NCBI GenBank assembly: GCA_005116955.1
Contig: SWDI01000002.1
Span: 483,151 to 547,150 of the forward strand
Source of the DNA: Nitrospira sp.
GTDB taxonomy: Bacteria; Nitrospirota; Nitrospiria; Nitrospirales; Nitrospiraceae
Direction of reading: 5' to 3'
Length of the DNA: 64,000 bases
Shown: piece after piece, positions 27,088 through 36,351 of the stretch
Layout of the letters: each line of letters starts with the position of its first letter
How positions within the stretch are numbered: the stretch's first letter is position 1
Program-made: the position numbers and the translations under genes
Notes under the pieces: generated by a model
What the model saw: the letters and a program-made list of their open reading frames with translations, nothing else
Told to the model about the DNA's origin: nothing
The model's database searches: none

Positions 27088-27411
27088 GGTGAGCCGCGTG
27101 CAACATCGCGGATAATCAGGCTAGTTTTTATGAGCGCCTTGACGGTGTTGTCCGGAGAGAGGAAAACTTTACAGCGTGCTCGGCAAAACTGGCCGAGTCA
27201 AATACATGAATGGCTATTTTTGAAGGACAAGGATCTTTCCAATGGTGGGTAACATTTCGAGCATAGTCTTCGCGCACTTACTCCAACCATGCTAATGGCA
27301 AGAGCATATTCCAGCGAGGCGTGAGTGCTAGGCCGAGGACAGGATGGTCGCAAGATGACAGGCACACAGACTGTATGGCAAACAAGAATTTCTGAGGGCA
27401 CCGGAGAAGCT
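27088..27411. other. intergenic region between the MotE-like gene and fliK
   Basis: No gene seen. It contains TAAAGTTT on the minus strand near 27173, but no GCCGATAA at the right distance, so a sigma28 promoter is not claimed. A small hairpin CTCGGC/GCCGAG is at about 27179-27197. CTTGACGGTGT at 27139-27149 (plus strand) matches part of the candidate activator site upstream of fliL. Confidence 0.5.
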
Positions 27412-28161
27412 CTACGGCGTGTGCGTCAACAACTGCTCCGTGAGTTTCGCAGCCCGGTCAGCTTTGACTTGCGCAAGGATTGCGCCGGCGGTCTTTGCTT
27501 TCACCAGCTTAAGGATTTCAATCGCTTTCCGATCTGGCATATGTTCAAGACGCAAGGCGGCGTCCTCAGACGGCATGGATTCGTAAATCTTCGCGAGCTG
27601 TGTCCGTTGGTCCTGTACCGCCCCCTTCTTTTCCACAGGGGTTTTGGCTTGTGATGCTGAAGCTTTGGCTTGCGCGCTCTGGATCTTCTTTTCCAAGGCT
27701 TCGTTCTGGTCCAGGAGCTCCTCGATCTGGCTTCGCACCATCATGAGGCGTTCTTCGTTCTGGCGAAGCGATTGCTCTCGCCGGTCAAGATCTCGTTTTC
27801 TCTGATCCAGCATGTCAATCAATTCACGAGGAACATCGATCGCCGGCCCCTGGACCACTGGTGGAGCCAACAGCTTGGCACCGTCATCAGACTCCGCTCC
27901 TGAACTCTCTGCCTCCTGTACTTGCGATGGCATACCCCGCGTCGGCCCACTCGTCGTCGTCACCTGCATTTTGGATTTCTGTTCGGAGGAGGCTTGTCCC
28001 AGTTGCACCATGACCCAGAAGAGAACGGTCGAGCCGACGATGCCACCAACCATCGTCAAAAACTGGGAGTGCCGGTATTTTCTCGACTCCATTTTCGCGA
28101 TACGCCCAAGGCTGTCGAAACCGAAACGATCTACCCAACCTCTCATGGATCCTGTCCTCAT
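27412..28161 (-). CDS. MotE-like membrane protein with coiled coil
   Basis: 249 residues: a cytosolic start, one membrane segment (FLTMVGGIVGSTVLFWVMV, about residues 34-54), a long coiled coil (about 115-170) and a C-terminal helical domain related to the N-terminal domain of MgtE and to FliG (YESMPSEDAALRLEHMPDRK). Proteins of this layout, such as MotE/YlxF, are encoded next to fliJ and in some species act as chaperones for stator assembly. The ATG at 28161 overlaps the fliJ stop (ATGA). Symbol withheld because the exact role here is unknown. Confidence 0.8.
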   Translation of the reverse strand: MRTGSMRGWVDRFGFDSLGRIAKMESRKYRHSQFLTMVGGIVGSTVLFWVMVQLGQASSEQKSKMQVTTTSGPTRGMPSQVQEAESSGAESDDGAKLLAPPVVQGPAIDVPRELIDMLDQRKRDLDRREQSLRQNEERLMMVRSQIEELLDQNEALEKKIQSAQAKASASQAKTPVEKKGAVQDQRTQLAKIYESMPSEDAALRLEHMPDRKAIEILKLVKAKTAGAILAQVKADRAAKLTEQLLTHTP

Positions 28162-28598
28162 GAGTGACTCTCTCGCCGAGTGGAATGCCTGCGGCTCGCA
28201 GCCTCATCCATGGTCCGCTGCTCCTGGCGGGCCTCGTCGGCACGTTGCGCGGCGCGGCGTCTATCGGCGACAAGGTCAAGCAGCTTGCGCTCCAGGCTGG
28301 CTTCAACGAGACGCGCCTTGGTATGCTGCCATGCCTCGACGGCTTGATTGATCTCTCGACGCACTCGGCACAACGCGGCCTGTTGCGAATCTATACGCCC
28401 CTGCCGTTCCAACCACGCTTCGATGGTAAGCCCTTGCGCAGATTGTCGATCGTAGGTAGCGACCTCCTCCTGAATTGTAGATTCAAGGTCCTGATACCGT
28501 TCCTCGCTCTGAGCCAGCGTGCGGACGATCTGTGCCAACTCCATCATCAACGCCTCTACGGTCTGAGCACGCAGCTTCCGCAAGGACTCGAGGCTCAT
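28158..28598 (-). CDS. fliJ: FliJ, export ATPase stalk protein
   Basis: Coiled-coil protein (146 aa) that inserts in the FliI hexamer like the gamma subunit of F1-ATPase and links it to FlhA. Almost wholly alpha-helical heptad sequence, no Pro-rich breaks. The start overlaps the fliI stop (ATGA) and its own stop overlaps the next start, so fliI-fliJ-MotE-like are translationally coupled. Confidence 0.88.
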   Translation of the reverse strand: MSLESLRKLRAQTVEALMMELAQIVRTLAQSEERYQDLESTIQEEVATYDRQSAQGLTIEAWLERQGRIDSQQAALCRVRREINQAVEAWQHTKARLVEASLERKLLDLVADRRRAAQRADEARQEQRTMDEAASRRHSTRRESHS

Positions 28599-29902
28599 GC
28601 TGCCTGCTGGGCCAGGGTCTCAAGTTGCTGCACCGACGACGGCAGCCCTGCCGGCTGGTCAATGTCTTGTCGCAAATAACCATTGATCGCGTCCTGCGCT
28701 TGAACGGCACGGTCGAGCGCCACGTTCATTCCTGGTTTATAGGCTCCCAGCACAACAAGGTCCTCGGATTGGCGATATCGTGCCACCAACTCAAGGACCT
28801 TTCTGGCGGCATCGTAATGTGGTCGCCCGACGATATCCCGCATCACACGGCTTGTACTCTGGAGGAGATCAATCGCAGGAAAGTGATTGCGAGCGGCCAA
28901 TGTGCGAGACAAGACGATATGGCCATCCAGGATCGAGCGCACCGTATCGGCGATGGGATCACTGAGATCATCGCCATCGACCAGCACGGTATACAATCCG
29001 GTAATGGTTCCTGGACCCGGTCCAGTCCCAACACGTTCCAGCAACTTCGGCAAAAGCGTAAATACGGAGGGGGTATAGCCTTTGGTCGTCGGAGGCTCTC
29101 CGATCGCCAACCCTACCTCCCTCTGGCTATAGGCCAATCGCGTCAGTGAATCCATTAACAGCAACACCTGTTTACCCGCGTCACGGAAGTATTCAGCAAT
29201 GGTTGTCGCGACCAACGCCGCGCGCAGCCGTATGAGCGGGGCTTGGTCGGACGTCGCCACCACCACCACCGAGCGTCCGAGTGCCTCTGCACCCAGATCG
29301 CGTTCCAGGAATTCGTTCACCTCACGGCCTCGCTCTCCGATGAGGGCGATGACATTGACATCCGCTTTCGTGTATCGGCTGATCATCCCCAACAGCACAC
29401 TCTTGCCAACCCCGGAACCAGAAAAGATGCCCATCTTCTGTCCACGTCCACAGGTCAAAAACCCGTTGATGGCACGAACGCCGAGATCAAGTGGGACGCG
29501 TAGACGAGCTCGTTGTAGCGGGTTCGGTGCGCCAGCATAGAGTGGATACCGCTCCGTAGCCGCCAGCGGCCCTTTGCCATCCATTGGATTACCACAGCCG
29601 TCGAGCACCCTTCCCAATAAGCCTGGCCCGACAGCAAGATTGGCCACTTGGCCGGACATGGTAATTCGACTACCCGGCCCGATCCCGTGCATATCGCCCA
29701 GCGGCATCAGGAGAACACGATCCCCCCGAAATCCCACGACCTCCGCAGCGATCGGCCCTCCAGCCACCTCCCGCGTGATGCGGCAGAGCTCTCCGACCGT
29801 CGTCATCGGCCCATACCCTTCCACGACGATCCCAACTGCTTGCGCCACCCTTCCGGAGACTTCGATGGGATCGACGCGCTCGATCAGCTGGCTAAGACTC
29901 AT
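28595..29902 (-). CDS. fliI: FliI, flagellar export ATPase
   Basis: F1-beta-like ATPase at the base of the export apparatus. Walker A SGSGVGKS at residues 161-168, catalytic GERGREV, Walker B LLLMDSLTR and the C-terminal signature SILDGHIVLSR. 435 residues, typical. Overlaps the fliH stop by 11 bp. Confidence 0.96.
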   Translation of the reverse strand: MSLSQLIERVDPIEVSGRVAQAVGIVVEGYGPMTTVGELCRITREVAGGPIAAEVVGFRGDRVLLMPLGDMHGIGPGSRITMSGQVANLAVGPGLLGRVLDGCGNPMDGKGPLAATERYPLYAGAPNPLQRARLRVPLDLGVRAINGFLTCGRGQKMGIFSGSGVGKSVLLGMISRYTKADVNVIALIGERGREVNEFLERDLGAEALGRSVVVVATSDQAPLIRLRAALVATTIAEYFRDAGKQVLLLMDSLTRLAYSQREVGLAIGEPPTTKGYTPSVFTLLPKLLERVGTGPGPGTITGLYTVLVDGDDLSDPIADTVRSILDGHIVLSRTLAARNHFPAIDLLQSTSRVMRDIVGRPHYDAARKVLELVARYRQSEDLVVLGAYKPGMNVALDRAVQAQDAINGYLRQDIDQPAGLPSSVQQLETLAQQAA

Positions 29903-30917
29903 GATGAGCCCTGTTCCTCAGGGCATCGCCCAAGCGGAGTAATTGTGTATCGAGGGAGGCATCGACCAATCGTGTGGCAGTATGCAAAAGACAGCTTCCT
30001 CGTTGAAGGGAAGCCACCGGCTCGATGGTGAGTGTCAGTGCGACCTGTTGCCGTCCTGTCAGTTCGGCCCGAACGGCTTCAAGGACGGCCGCGTCAGCTG
30101 GATGCACTTGTATCACCACGCCATCTGACTCTTGAACAGCTCCGAGTGCTGCCTTGACCTGCATGACGATCTGTTCACGTCGGGACTCGGCCGATTCATG
30201 CAGGATCTTAGACACGATCTGCAGCGCGAGCGCGATGACTTCATCGTCGATCGTCTGCTGAAGCGCGGAACGAGCGGCATCAAATCTTCCGACAGCCTCG
30301 GTCAAGACCGCAAGATCTTGTTGACGCTGCGTGTCCGAATATCGCCGGCCTTCTTCCAGACCTCGCTCATATTCCGTCGGCCCATCAACTCCTTTACGCT
30401 CGCTCCCATCCCCAAATGTTTGAAAAGGCACACTTTGCATTTGTACCGCGCCGGACCGCACAGCAGCATGTTTCAAGACCGTCTGGTCGGTGCGCAACCG
30501 ATGGAGTTCCAGTAGCCGGCGAACCGTGGCGAGAACAATGTCCGGTTGAAATGGTTTCGTCAATAAATCGCTGGAGCCGGCTCTCATCGCACGGGCGGCA
30601 ATTTCAACCGAGGCGGCCCCAGTCATCACAACTCCAATCATGCGACTGTCGATCCGCTGTGCATCTTCCAGAACCGCGATACCATCTCGATCTGGCAAGG
30701 AGGCGTCAACGATCAGTAGTGCAGGAGCCTTCTGCTTGACCATCGCAAGCGCCTCCTGTCCTGAGCCCGAGAATCGAATCGACACTCGTTCCGGCTGAAG
30801 GAGTTCGTGGAATACGTTTCGGATCCCTTCGTCGGCATCAACAATCAGGACTGTCCCTTGAAGGCGCGACATGCTTCGCTCGGAACTGACCACTGCCGGG
30901 ATAGTTCCTCCCGCCAC
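29892..30917 (-). CDS. response-regulator receiver fused to FliH
   Basis: 341 residues. Residues 20-135 form a complete CheY-like receiver: VDADE pocket (D27), phospho-acceptor D71 in IVDASLPDRDG, T99 in VMTG, K121 in LLTKPF. Residues about 195-341 are FliH-like: a Glu/Gln-rich helix, then IALALQIVSKILHESAESRRE and the FliH/V-ATPase E-like C-terminus. FliH normally inhibits and localises FliI and has no receiver. The GTG start (30917) overlaps the fliG stop by one base and has GGAGAGG five bases upstream, so the receiver is genuinely in the same frame and translated. No frameshift or internal stop. It occupies the fliH position between fliG and fliI. Confidence 0.9.
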   Translation of the reverse strand: MAGGTIPAVVSSERSMSRLQGTVLIVDADEGIRNVFHELLQPERVSIRFSGSGQEALAMVKQKAPALLIVDASLPDRDGIAVLEDAQRIDSRMIGVVMTGAASVEIAARAMRAGSSDLLTKPFQPDIVLATVRRLLELHRLRTDQTVLKHAAVRSGAVQMQSVPFQTFGDGSERKGVDGPTEYERGLEEGRRYSDTQRQQDLAVLTEAVGRFDAARSALQQTIDDEVIALALQIVSKILHESAESRREQIVMQVKAALGAVQESDGVVIQVHPADAAVLEAVRAELTGRQQVALTLTIEPVASLQRGSCLLHTATRLVDASLDTQLLRLGDALRNRAHHES

Positions 30918-31909
30918 TACAGCCTCTCCTCCCCTGCCCCCGCGATGACGATACGACCTTCTTCCTCAAGCTTGCGGCAGACTTTCAAAATATTCTGCTG
31001 GGCTCTCTCGACATCAGACACCTTCACCGGCCCTTTTGATTCCATATCTTCCTTCAACATTTCCGCGGCACGACTCGACATATTCTTAAAGAATTTCTCC
31101 TTCACCTCGGGATTGGCACCGCGAAGCGCCAACGGGAGGTCGTCCTTGCTGATCTCTTTCATCAATTCCTGCAAGCCACGATCGTCGATCTTCACCAGGT
31201 CGTCGAAGACAAACATGAGCGCCCGAATCGCGTCCGCCAACGGCTGGCTCTTCTCCGCGATCTTGCCCATAATGCCCCCCTCATTGGTCTTATCCATGCG
31301 CGTCAAGATGTTGGCCATCACCTCAGGCCCACCGAGGCTCTGCGACCCCAGTCCCGTACTGGCCAATAGTGTCTCTTGTATGCTTTGGCTCAGCTCTTCC
31401 AAGACATCCGGCTGCACATCTTCCATGGTGGCCAGCCGAAGCGCCACGTCTCCACGCATCGCCTCAGGAAGTCCTGCAAGCACTTGCCCGGCTTGATCGC
31501 TTTCAAGATGCGCCAGCACGACCGCCACGGTTTGCGCATGCTCAATCTTCAACATTTGGACAAGCGTTTTCACATCGACCCACTTCATTGCGTCCAGCCC
31601 AGGATAGCTTTTCCGAGTCATCGATTCGATGATCCGCGCCGCCTTTTCTGGACCCAGCGCCTTGATGAGGACGGTCCTGATGAACTCTTTTCCTTGAAAC
31701 TGAACCTCGCCGGACGCGCTGGCAGTCTGAAAGTCCAACATGACCGCATCTTCCTCGTCTCGCGAAATCTGAGCCGTACCGTTCATGAAGGTTCCCAGCC
31801 GCTTAATTTCTTTGGGGTCGAGTTGTTTCATGACCTGGGCGGCTGATTCTTCTCCGATGGCACGAAGGAGAATAGCTGCCTTTTGTTCGCCCGTCAGAGT
31901 CTTTGACAT
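30917..31909 (-). CDS. fliG: FliG, motor switch protein
   Basis: C-ring component that contacts the stator; torque-generating charged residues are in its C-terminal domain (RMDKTNEGGIMGKIAEKSQPLADAIRALMFVFDDLVK region). N, middle (EHAQTVAVVLAHL) and C domains all present, 330 residues. ATG 31909 used; a GTG two codons upstream is possible. Ten bp after fliF. Confidence 0.95.
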   Translation of the reverse strand: MSKTLTGEQKAAILLRAIGEESAAQVMKQLDPKEIKRLGTFMNGTAQISRDEEDAVMLDFQTASASGEVQFQGKEFIRTVLIKALGPEKAARIIESMTRKSYPGLDAMKWVDVKTLVQMLKIEHAQTVAVVLAHLESDQAGQVLAGLPEAMRGDVALRLATMEDVQPDVLEELSQSIQETLLASTGLGSQSLGGPEVMANILTRMDKTNEGGIMGKIAEKSQPLADAIRALMFVFDDLVKIDDRGLQELMKEISKDDLPLALRGANPEVKEKFFKNMSSRAAEMLKEDMESKGPVKVSDVERAQQNILKVCRKLEEEGRIVIAGAGEERL

Positions 31910-31918
31910 GGTCACACG

Positions 31919-33484
31919 CTATGTAGGATTCTTGAGCCACTGTTTCACGACAACCGCAGCTGTGTCAGGATTCTTTCTGGCCATGTCGATGATTTGAGCT
32001 CGATCCGGTGCATTCGTCAATGAGGCTTGCGCCATTGCGTGAGCCCCAGGTAACGCCGAGACCGTCGCGTCGGTCTGCATCTGCTCCGTCGTTGAACCCA
32101 ACATGGCCAATAGCGGACGGACCACGAACAAGAGAATCACCGCAAACAATAGGATGCCGACACCATAACGAAGATACGGCAACCATGGCTTTGGCCCTTC
32201 GGCCACGGCTTCTGCCGTCGCACTTTGCAGCTCTTCCGGTTCCGCGCCGAATTGCACGTTCACGACCTGAACCTGATCCTGCCGCTCGGGCGAAAAGCCC
32301 ATCGCTTTCTTGACGATGTCCTCAATCCGCTTGAGGTCTTCTTCTGAACGTGGGACGTATTTCCGTGCGGCAGCCGGCGTCTCCGTCGACTGCCCATCTC
32401 CGGTTTTGGCTGTCTCATAGATCCCATCAACTAGCACGGCTACGGACAATTGTTTGATGACACCGACGGGCTCGACGATTTTTGACACGGTTCGACTGAT
32501 CTCGTAGTTGACCGTTTCATTTTTCGTCTGACTGTTGTTCGAACTGGTTTGAGGAAGCTCCTGATCTGTTCCAGGCGGAACGTTCGACTGGACACCCGGT
32601 ACACCGCCGCTGATGCCGTTGGTGCCATTCGCCTTTTCTTGCCCTCGTTGTTCGCTCCTCACTACCTGGCTATTTGGATCGTAGCGTTCTTCCGTGGTTT
32701 CAACCTTGCGAAAGTCCACCACGCTGGACACACGCACGACGGCTTTGTTAGAACCGACAATCCGCTCTAGCATCGTCTGGATACGCGTTTCGACATCTTT
32801 TTCAATGCTCCGCTGATATTCGAGCTGGGTATTAGACAACCCGGCAGTCTCCTCCGTCATGGTGGACGACAACATACGGCCGTGCCCATCCACCACGGTC
32901 ACATCGCGAGCCTGCAGGCCTTCCACGCTGCTGGACACCAAATGGATGACCCCCTGAACCTGCGTCTGAGCCAGCTGTTGCCCATTGCGAAGAGAGACGA
33001 TCACGGATGCGCGTGCTTTCTCCTGTTCGTTGGCGAAGAGTCGCCGTTCAGGAAGCGCCAGATGAACCCGCGCCCGTTCGACTTCCGGCAACTGCGCGAT
33101 GGTTCTCGCCAGCTCGCCCTGTAAGGCGCGCCGATAGTTGAGCTTCTGTACGAATTCGGACATGCCGATCGACGTACGATCAAAAATCTCGAAGCCAACC
33201 CCACCTCCATGGGGAAGCCCTTGAGTCGCGAGTTGCAATCGTAGGTCGTGGACTTGGGCGCTAGGAACCAGCACCGTCGCTCCACCACCGGTTGTTTCAT
33301 ATGGCACCTTCGTCTCTTTCAACTTATCGATGATAGCAGCCGCGTCTTCGCCGCCGAGATTGGTGAACAACACCTGCATATCGGGCTGCTGCGTCCACAG
33401 TGTGAGCGCGATGAGGCCCGCCACTGATCCCGCCAGGGCAACGAGAATGATCATCCGTTGATTGATGGAAAACTTGGAAAACAT
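31919..33484 (-). CDS. fliF: FliF, MS-ring protein
   Basis: Inner-membrane ring on which the rod, C-ring and export gate assemble. Membrane segments at about residues 12-32 and near 435-455 (VGILLFAVILLFVVRPLL), ring-building motifs and the C-terminal FliG-binding tail. 521 residues. ATG 33484 chosen with AAGGAG ten bases upstream; GTG 33493 is too close to that site. Confidence 0.95.
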   Translation of the reverse strand: MFSKFSINQRMIILVALAGSVAGLIALTLWTQQPDMQVLFTNLGGEDAAAIIDKLKETKVPYETTGGGATVLVPSAQVHDLRLQLATQGLPHGGGVGFEIFDRTSIGMSEFVQKLNYRRALQGELARTIAQLPEVERARVHLALPERRLFANEQEKARASVIVSLRNGQQLAQTQVQGVIHLVSSSVEGLQARDVTVVDGHGRMLSSTMTEETAGLSNTQLEYQRSIEKDVETRIQTMLERIVGSNKAVVRVSSVVDFRKVETTEERYDPNSQVVRSEQRGQEKANGTNGISGGVPGVQSNVPPGTDQELPQTSSNNSQTKNETVNYEISRTVSKIVEPVGVIKQLSVAVLVDGIYETAKTGDGQSTETPAAARKYVPRSEEDLKRIEDIVKKAMGFSPERQDQVQVVNVQFGAEPEELQSATAEAVAEGPKPWLPYLRYGVGILLFAVILLFVVRPLLAMLGSTTEQMQTDATVSALPGAHAMAQASLTNAPDRAQIIDMARKNPDTAAVVVKQWLKNPT

Positions 33485-33516
33485 TCTACCCACGCTCCTT
33501 CATCGTGCCTGACCGC

Positions 33517-33819
33517 TTACACTTGCATCCGTTGAATCTCTTCATAGGCCGTGACCAGTTTGTTCCGGATTTGCATCATCAATTGGAACGACACGTCGGC
33601 TTGCTGCAACGCGACCATCGTACGGTGAAGGTCCTGCGTCTCGCCTGTCATGAGGTCACCTACCGCTCGGCCAGCCTCCACCTGTGTGTCGTTGACCTTT
33701 CCGATTGCGGATTTGAGCGAATCCATGAACCCCGAGGCACCTGACGTTCCGGCCGACCCGCCTGGGGCCACATCGGGAATCGGAGCGATACCTGATGTCG
33801 GACCGTAAATCGGATTCAT
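33517..33819 (-). CDS. fliE: FliE, MS-ring/rod junction protein
   Basis: First exported rod component, joining FliF to FlgB. Short Gly/Pro-rich N-terminus and the conserved C-terminal helices with DVSFQLMMQIRNKLVTAYEE; about 100 residues. Two consecutive ATGs (33822, 33819) follow GGGAGG; the second has the better spacing. The start region overlaps the flgC stop. Confidence 0.93.
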   Translation of the reverse strand: MNPIYGPTSGIAPIPDVAPGGSAGTSGASGFMDSLKSAIGKVNDTQVEAGRAVGDLMTGETQDLHRTMVALQQADVSFQLMMQIRNKLVTAYEEIQRMQV

Positions 33820-33821
33820 CA

Positions 33822-34271
33822 TCACCTCCCAATTTCCAGTGCCTTGTTCCACATGGCACGTGTTGCGTTGATGGCTTGAACGTTCGCTTCATACGCACGC
33901 GACGCGCCGATCATATTCACCATTTCTTCCATGACATTCACATTGGGAAGACGCACGAACCCTTTGGGATTGGCATCCGGATGATGAGGGTCATAAATGA
34001 GTTGCCCTGGCTTGGAATCTTCCACCACACGAGCGACGGAGACCCCTTCGAGCGCATGTGCCGACGGCCCAACGGCGATTTGTCGAAAAGCCCCATGAAA
34101 TGAGCTTGGAACCGCCGTTGAGCGAAAGACGACATCCCGCCGCTTGTACGGACCGCCAGTCGGTGTTTTCGTTGATTGGGCATTCGCAAGATTGCTCGCA
34201 ATGACATTGAGTCGCCGCCGCTGGGCATCCAAACCGGATACCGATACAGCCATACTGTCGGACATTTCCAT
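33822..34271 (-). CDS. flgC: FlgC, proximal rod protein
   Basis: Rod subunit of 149 residues with LNVIASNLANAQSTKTPTGG at the N-terminus and VMEEMVNMIGASRAYEANVQ at the C-terminus. GAGGAGG precedes the ATG. 63 bp downstream of flgB. Confidence 0.95.
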   Translation of the reverse strand: MEMSDSMAVSVSGLDAQRRRLNVIASNLANAQSTKTPTGGPYKRRDVVFRSTAVPSSFHGAFRQIAVGPSAHALEGVSVARVVEDSKPGQLIYDPHHPDANPKGFVRLPNVNVMEEMVNMIGASRAYEANVQAINATRAMWNKALEIGR

Positions 34272-34334
34272 GATGAACCTCCTCTCTCAACCGTCAACCG
34301 CGTGCCGATGTTGACCATCCGAGTGGGCTAGGCG

Positions 34335-34745
34335 TTATCTCCCTTCTCGTATCACATTCAACAATCCATGAAACTTCTTGGCCAGTATCGTGGCCGCTGT
34401 GTTGTATTGCATGGCGTTCTCCGACAATTTGGCCATCTCCAGCTCAAGATTGACGGAGTTGGCATCGAGCGGCAAATCGCCGGCCGGAACTTCACCGAGT
34501 TTTCCCGCCACGGCCTGTACACCCTGCGGCCCATGCATGCCGAAATGTCGAGACTGAGTCGCCGCCATGACGATCGGCAGGCGCCCCTTGTGGGCCGACT
34601 GTAATTGGTCCATAAAGGTTAATTCGGACGCGCGATACCCGGGCGTTTCTTCATTGGCTAAGTTTGAGGTGATCACACGCTGTCGTGCGCTGCGCAAATC
34701 CAAACTCCGCTGTAGCAGTCGCATGGTCTTGTCAAAGATCGTCAT
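34335..34745 (-). CDS. flgB: FlgB, proximal rod protein
   Basis: First gene of the flgBC-fliEFGHIJ unit, 136 residues with VITSNLANEETPGYRASEL and the C-terminal LEMAKLSENAMQYNTAATIL. ATG 34745 has AGAGGT and AAGGAG upstream. A sigma54 promoter lies 40-55 bp upstream. Confidence 0.94.
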   Translation of the reverse strand: MTIFDKTMRLLQRSLDLRSARQRVITSNLANEETPGYRASELTFMDQLQSAHKGRLPIVMAATQSRHFGMHGPQGVQAVAGKLGEVPAGDLPLDANSVNLELEMAKLSENAMQYNTAATILAKKFHGLLNVIREGR

Positions 34746-34783
34746 ACCTCTAGGACTCCTTTCAATCCCTCGCACGGTATCAC

Positions 34784-34799
34784 TGCAACCATAATGCCT
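34784..34799 (-). promoter_or_regulatory. sigma54 promoter of the flgB operon
   Basis: Minus strand AGGCATTATGGTTGCA: invariant GG and GC at the right distance, perfect -12 TTGCA, A for T at the first base and T for C at the sixth. Predicted start near 34773, about 28 bases before the flgB ATG. The response regulator gene ends 137 bp upstream. Confidence 0.78.
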
Positions 34800-34935
34800 G
34801 CCTGAATGCCGGAGCGATAGCCAGGAGCGCGGCCTCCTGGAACGCCCATTGATTCTCGTTCCCCTCGCCTAGAACCCTCCGTTTGACCCTTGCCGCCACC
34901 GAACACATTTGCCGGTCGGCAATTCTTGCCACTCG

Positions 34936-36351
34936 TTAAGGCCCTCCGGTAATCGAACAGGGTCGTTCACCTTCTCGATACTCTCGCAGCTTATTTCGTA
35001 ACGTACGAATGCTGATCCCCAACTCTTTTGCCGCATGCGTACGATTCTCCTTCACTCGTGCCAATGTCTTAAAAATAAGCTCTCGTTCCATCTCCCACAA
35101 CGATCCGTTGGCCGGTTGTTGTGGATGGGCAGACTGGACCCGCTGTTCTCCGTTCTGTTCAGGCGGACAGTGTTCGGGAAGGATAGGGCCAGGCCCCGCC
35201 AGCAACACCCCTCGTTCCATGACATTCTCTAATTCACGGACATTTCCCTTCCATGCCAACCGTTGTAAGTGCGCACACGCGCTATCAGACAATGTCGGTG
35301 GCGTGAGACCGTTCCTCGTGGCCGACTGGCTCACAAAATGACGCGCGAGCAATGGAATATCGATCGTGCGTTCACGCAGCGGTGGAACGGTGACAGGAAA
35401 GACGTTCAGACGATAGTAGAGATCCTCTCGAAAGCGTCCCTGCTCGACTTCCCGATAGAGCGCTCGATTGGTCGTCGCAATCACTCGTATATTGACTGAC
35501 ACAGGGTCGCGCCCTCCGATCCGATCGACTTCGCGCTCCTGTAAGACACGCAGTAACTTGGCCTGCAAACTCAGGTTCATTTCACTGATTTCGTCCAGAA
35601 GCAATGTGCCTGTATGCGCCATCTCAAACTTGCCGATTTTCTTGATTAACGCCCCAGTGAACGCACCACGCTCGTGGCCAAAGAGCTCACTCTCGAGTAG
35701 CCCATCCGGTAATGCCGCACAATTCACCGCGATGAACGGGCGATGCGCCCGTGGGCTCCGATTATGGATAAACCTCGCTAATAGCTCTTTTCCGGTGCCG
35801 CTCTCTCCTTGGATCAAGACTGTGGCCTGACTAGACGCTACCCCTTCGATCGTGCTTAAGAGCCTGATCATGCCTGGATCCTGGCTTAGCAAAGCTCGGT
35901 TTTCCGTTGGGTGAGACGGATGACCCGTGATGGTCCCTACGTCTCGTCCCGACTTGAGATTCACGATGACTCGCTCCAGCAAGTCCATGGAAAACGGTTT
36001 CAACAGATACTCGCTGGCGCCCAACTTCATGGCCTCGACTGCGGTCTCTATGGCCCCATACGCCGTCATCAGAACGATCGTCGCCTGAGGTGCGCGCGCC
36101 TTGACTTCCTTAATCAATTCGAGCCCATTCAGACGCGGCATCTTGAGATCGGTCAGCACCATCCATGGACGAAAATGGGGAATCCGTTCAATGGCATCCA
36201 TTCCATCGACTGCCCCTTGTACGGAATAGCCGAGTCGCTTGACCGTCTCCATCAGTGCTGTTCGCATCGATGGGTCGTCATCGACGATGAGAATGCGCTC
36301 GCGCTCGTCACCATTGTCAGAATGAGGGCTACTCTTCTCGCGGTCATTCAT
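34936..36351 (-). CDS. sigma54-dependent response regulator (FlrC/FleR-like)
   Basis: 471 residues: receiver (phospho-acceptor D68 in LTDLKMP, lysine in LLKPFS), AAA+ domain with Walker A GESGTGKE, the sigma54-contacting GAFTGA loop, Walker B LLLDEIS, and a Fis-type HTH at the C-terminus (HAAKELGISIRTLRNKLR). It is therefore a phosphorylation-controlled activator. It overlaps the kinase gene by 8 bp and lies directly upstream of the flgB sigma54 promoter, so it is the probable activator of the hook-basal-body operons, like FlrC of Vibrio. Confidence 0.92.
   Translation of the reverse strand: MNDREKSSPHSDNGDERERILIVDDDPSMRTALMETVKRLGYSVQGAVDGMDAIERIPHFRPWMVLTDLKMPRLNGLELIKEVKARAPQATIVLMTAYGAIETAVEAMKLGASEYLLKPFSMDLLERVIVNLKSGRDVGTITGHPSHPTENRALLSQDPGMIRLLSTIEGVASSQATVLIQGESGTGKELLARFIHNRSPRAHRPFIAVNCAALPDGLLESELFGHERGAFTGALIKKIGKFEMAHTGTLLLDEISEMNLSLQAKLLRVLQEREVDRIGGRDPVSVNIRVIATTNRALYREVEQGRFREDLYYRLNVFPVTVPPLRERTIDIPLLARHFVSQSATRNGLTPPTLSDSACAHLQRLAWKGNVRELENVMERGVLLAGPGPILPEHCPPEQNGEQRVQSAHPQQPANGSLWEMERELIFKTLARVKENRTHAAKELGISIRTLRNKLREYREGERPCSITGGP

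Noticed and set aside
27150-27180. Possible sigma28 promoter (TAAAGTTT) before fliK
   Set aside because: A consensus -35 is there but no -10 GCCGATAA at 11-12 bases.
34909-34922. TTGCCG/CGGCAA palindrome as terminator after the response regulator
   Set aside because: Stem of five to six bases with no T-tract; too weak to claim.
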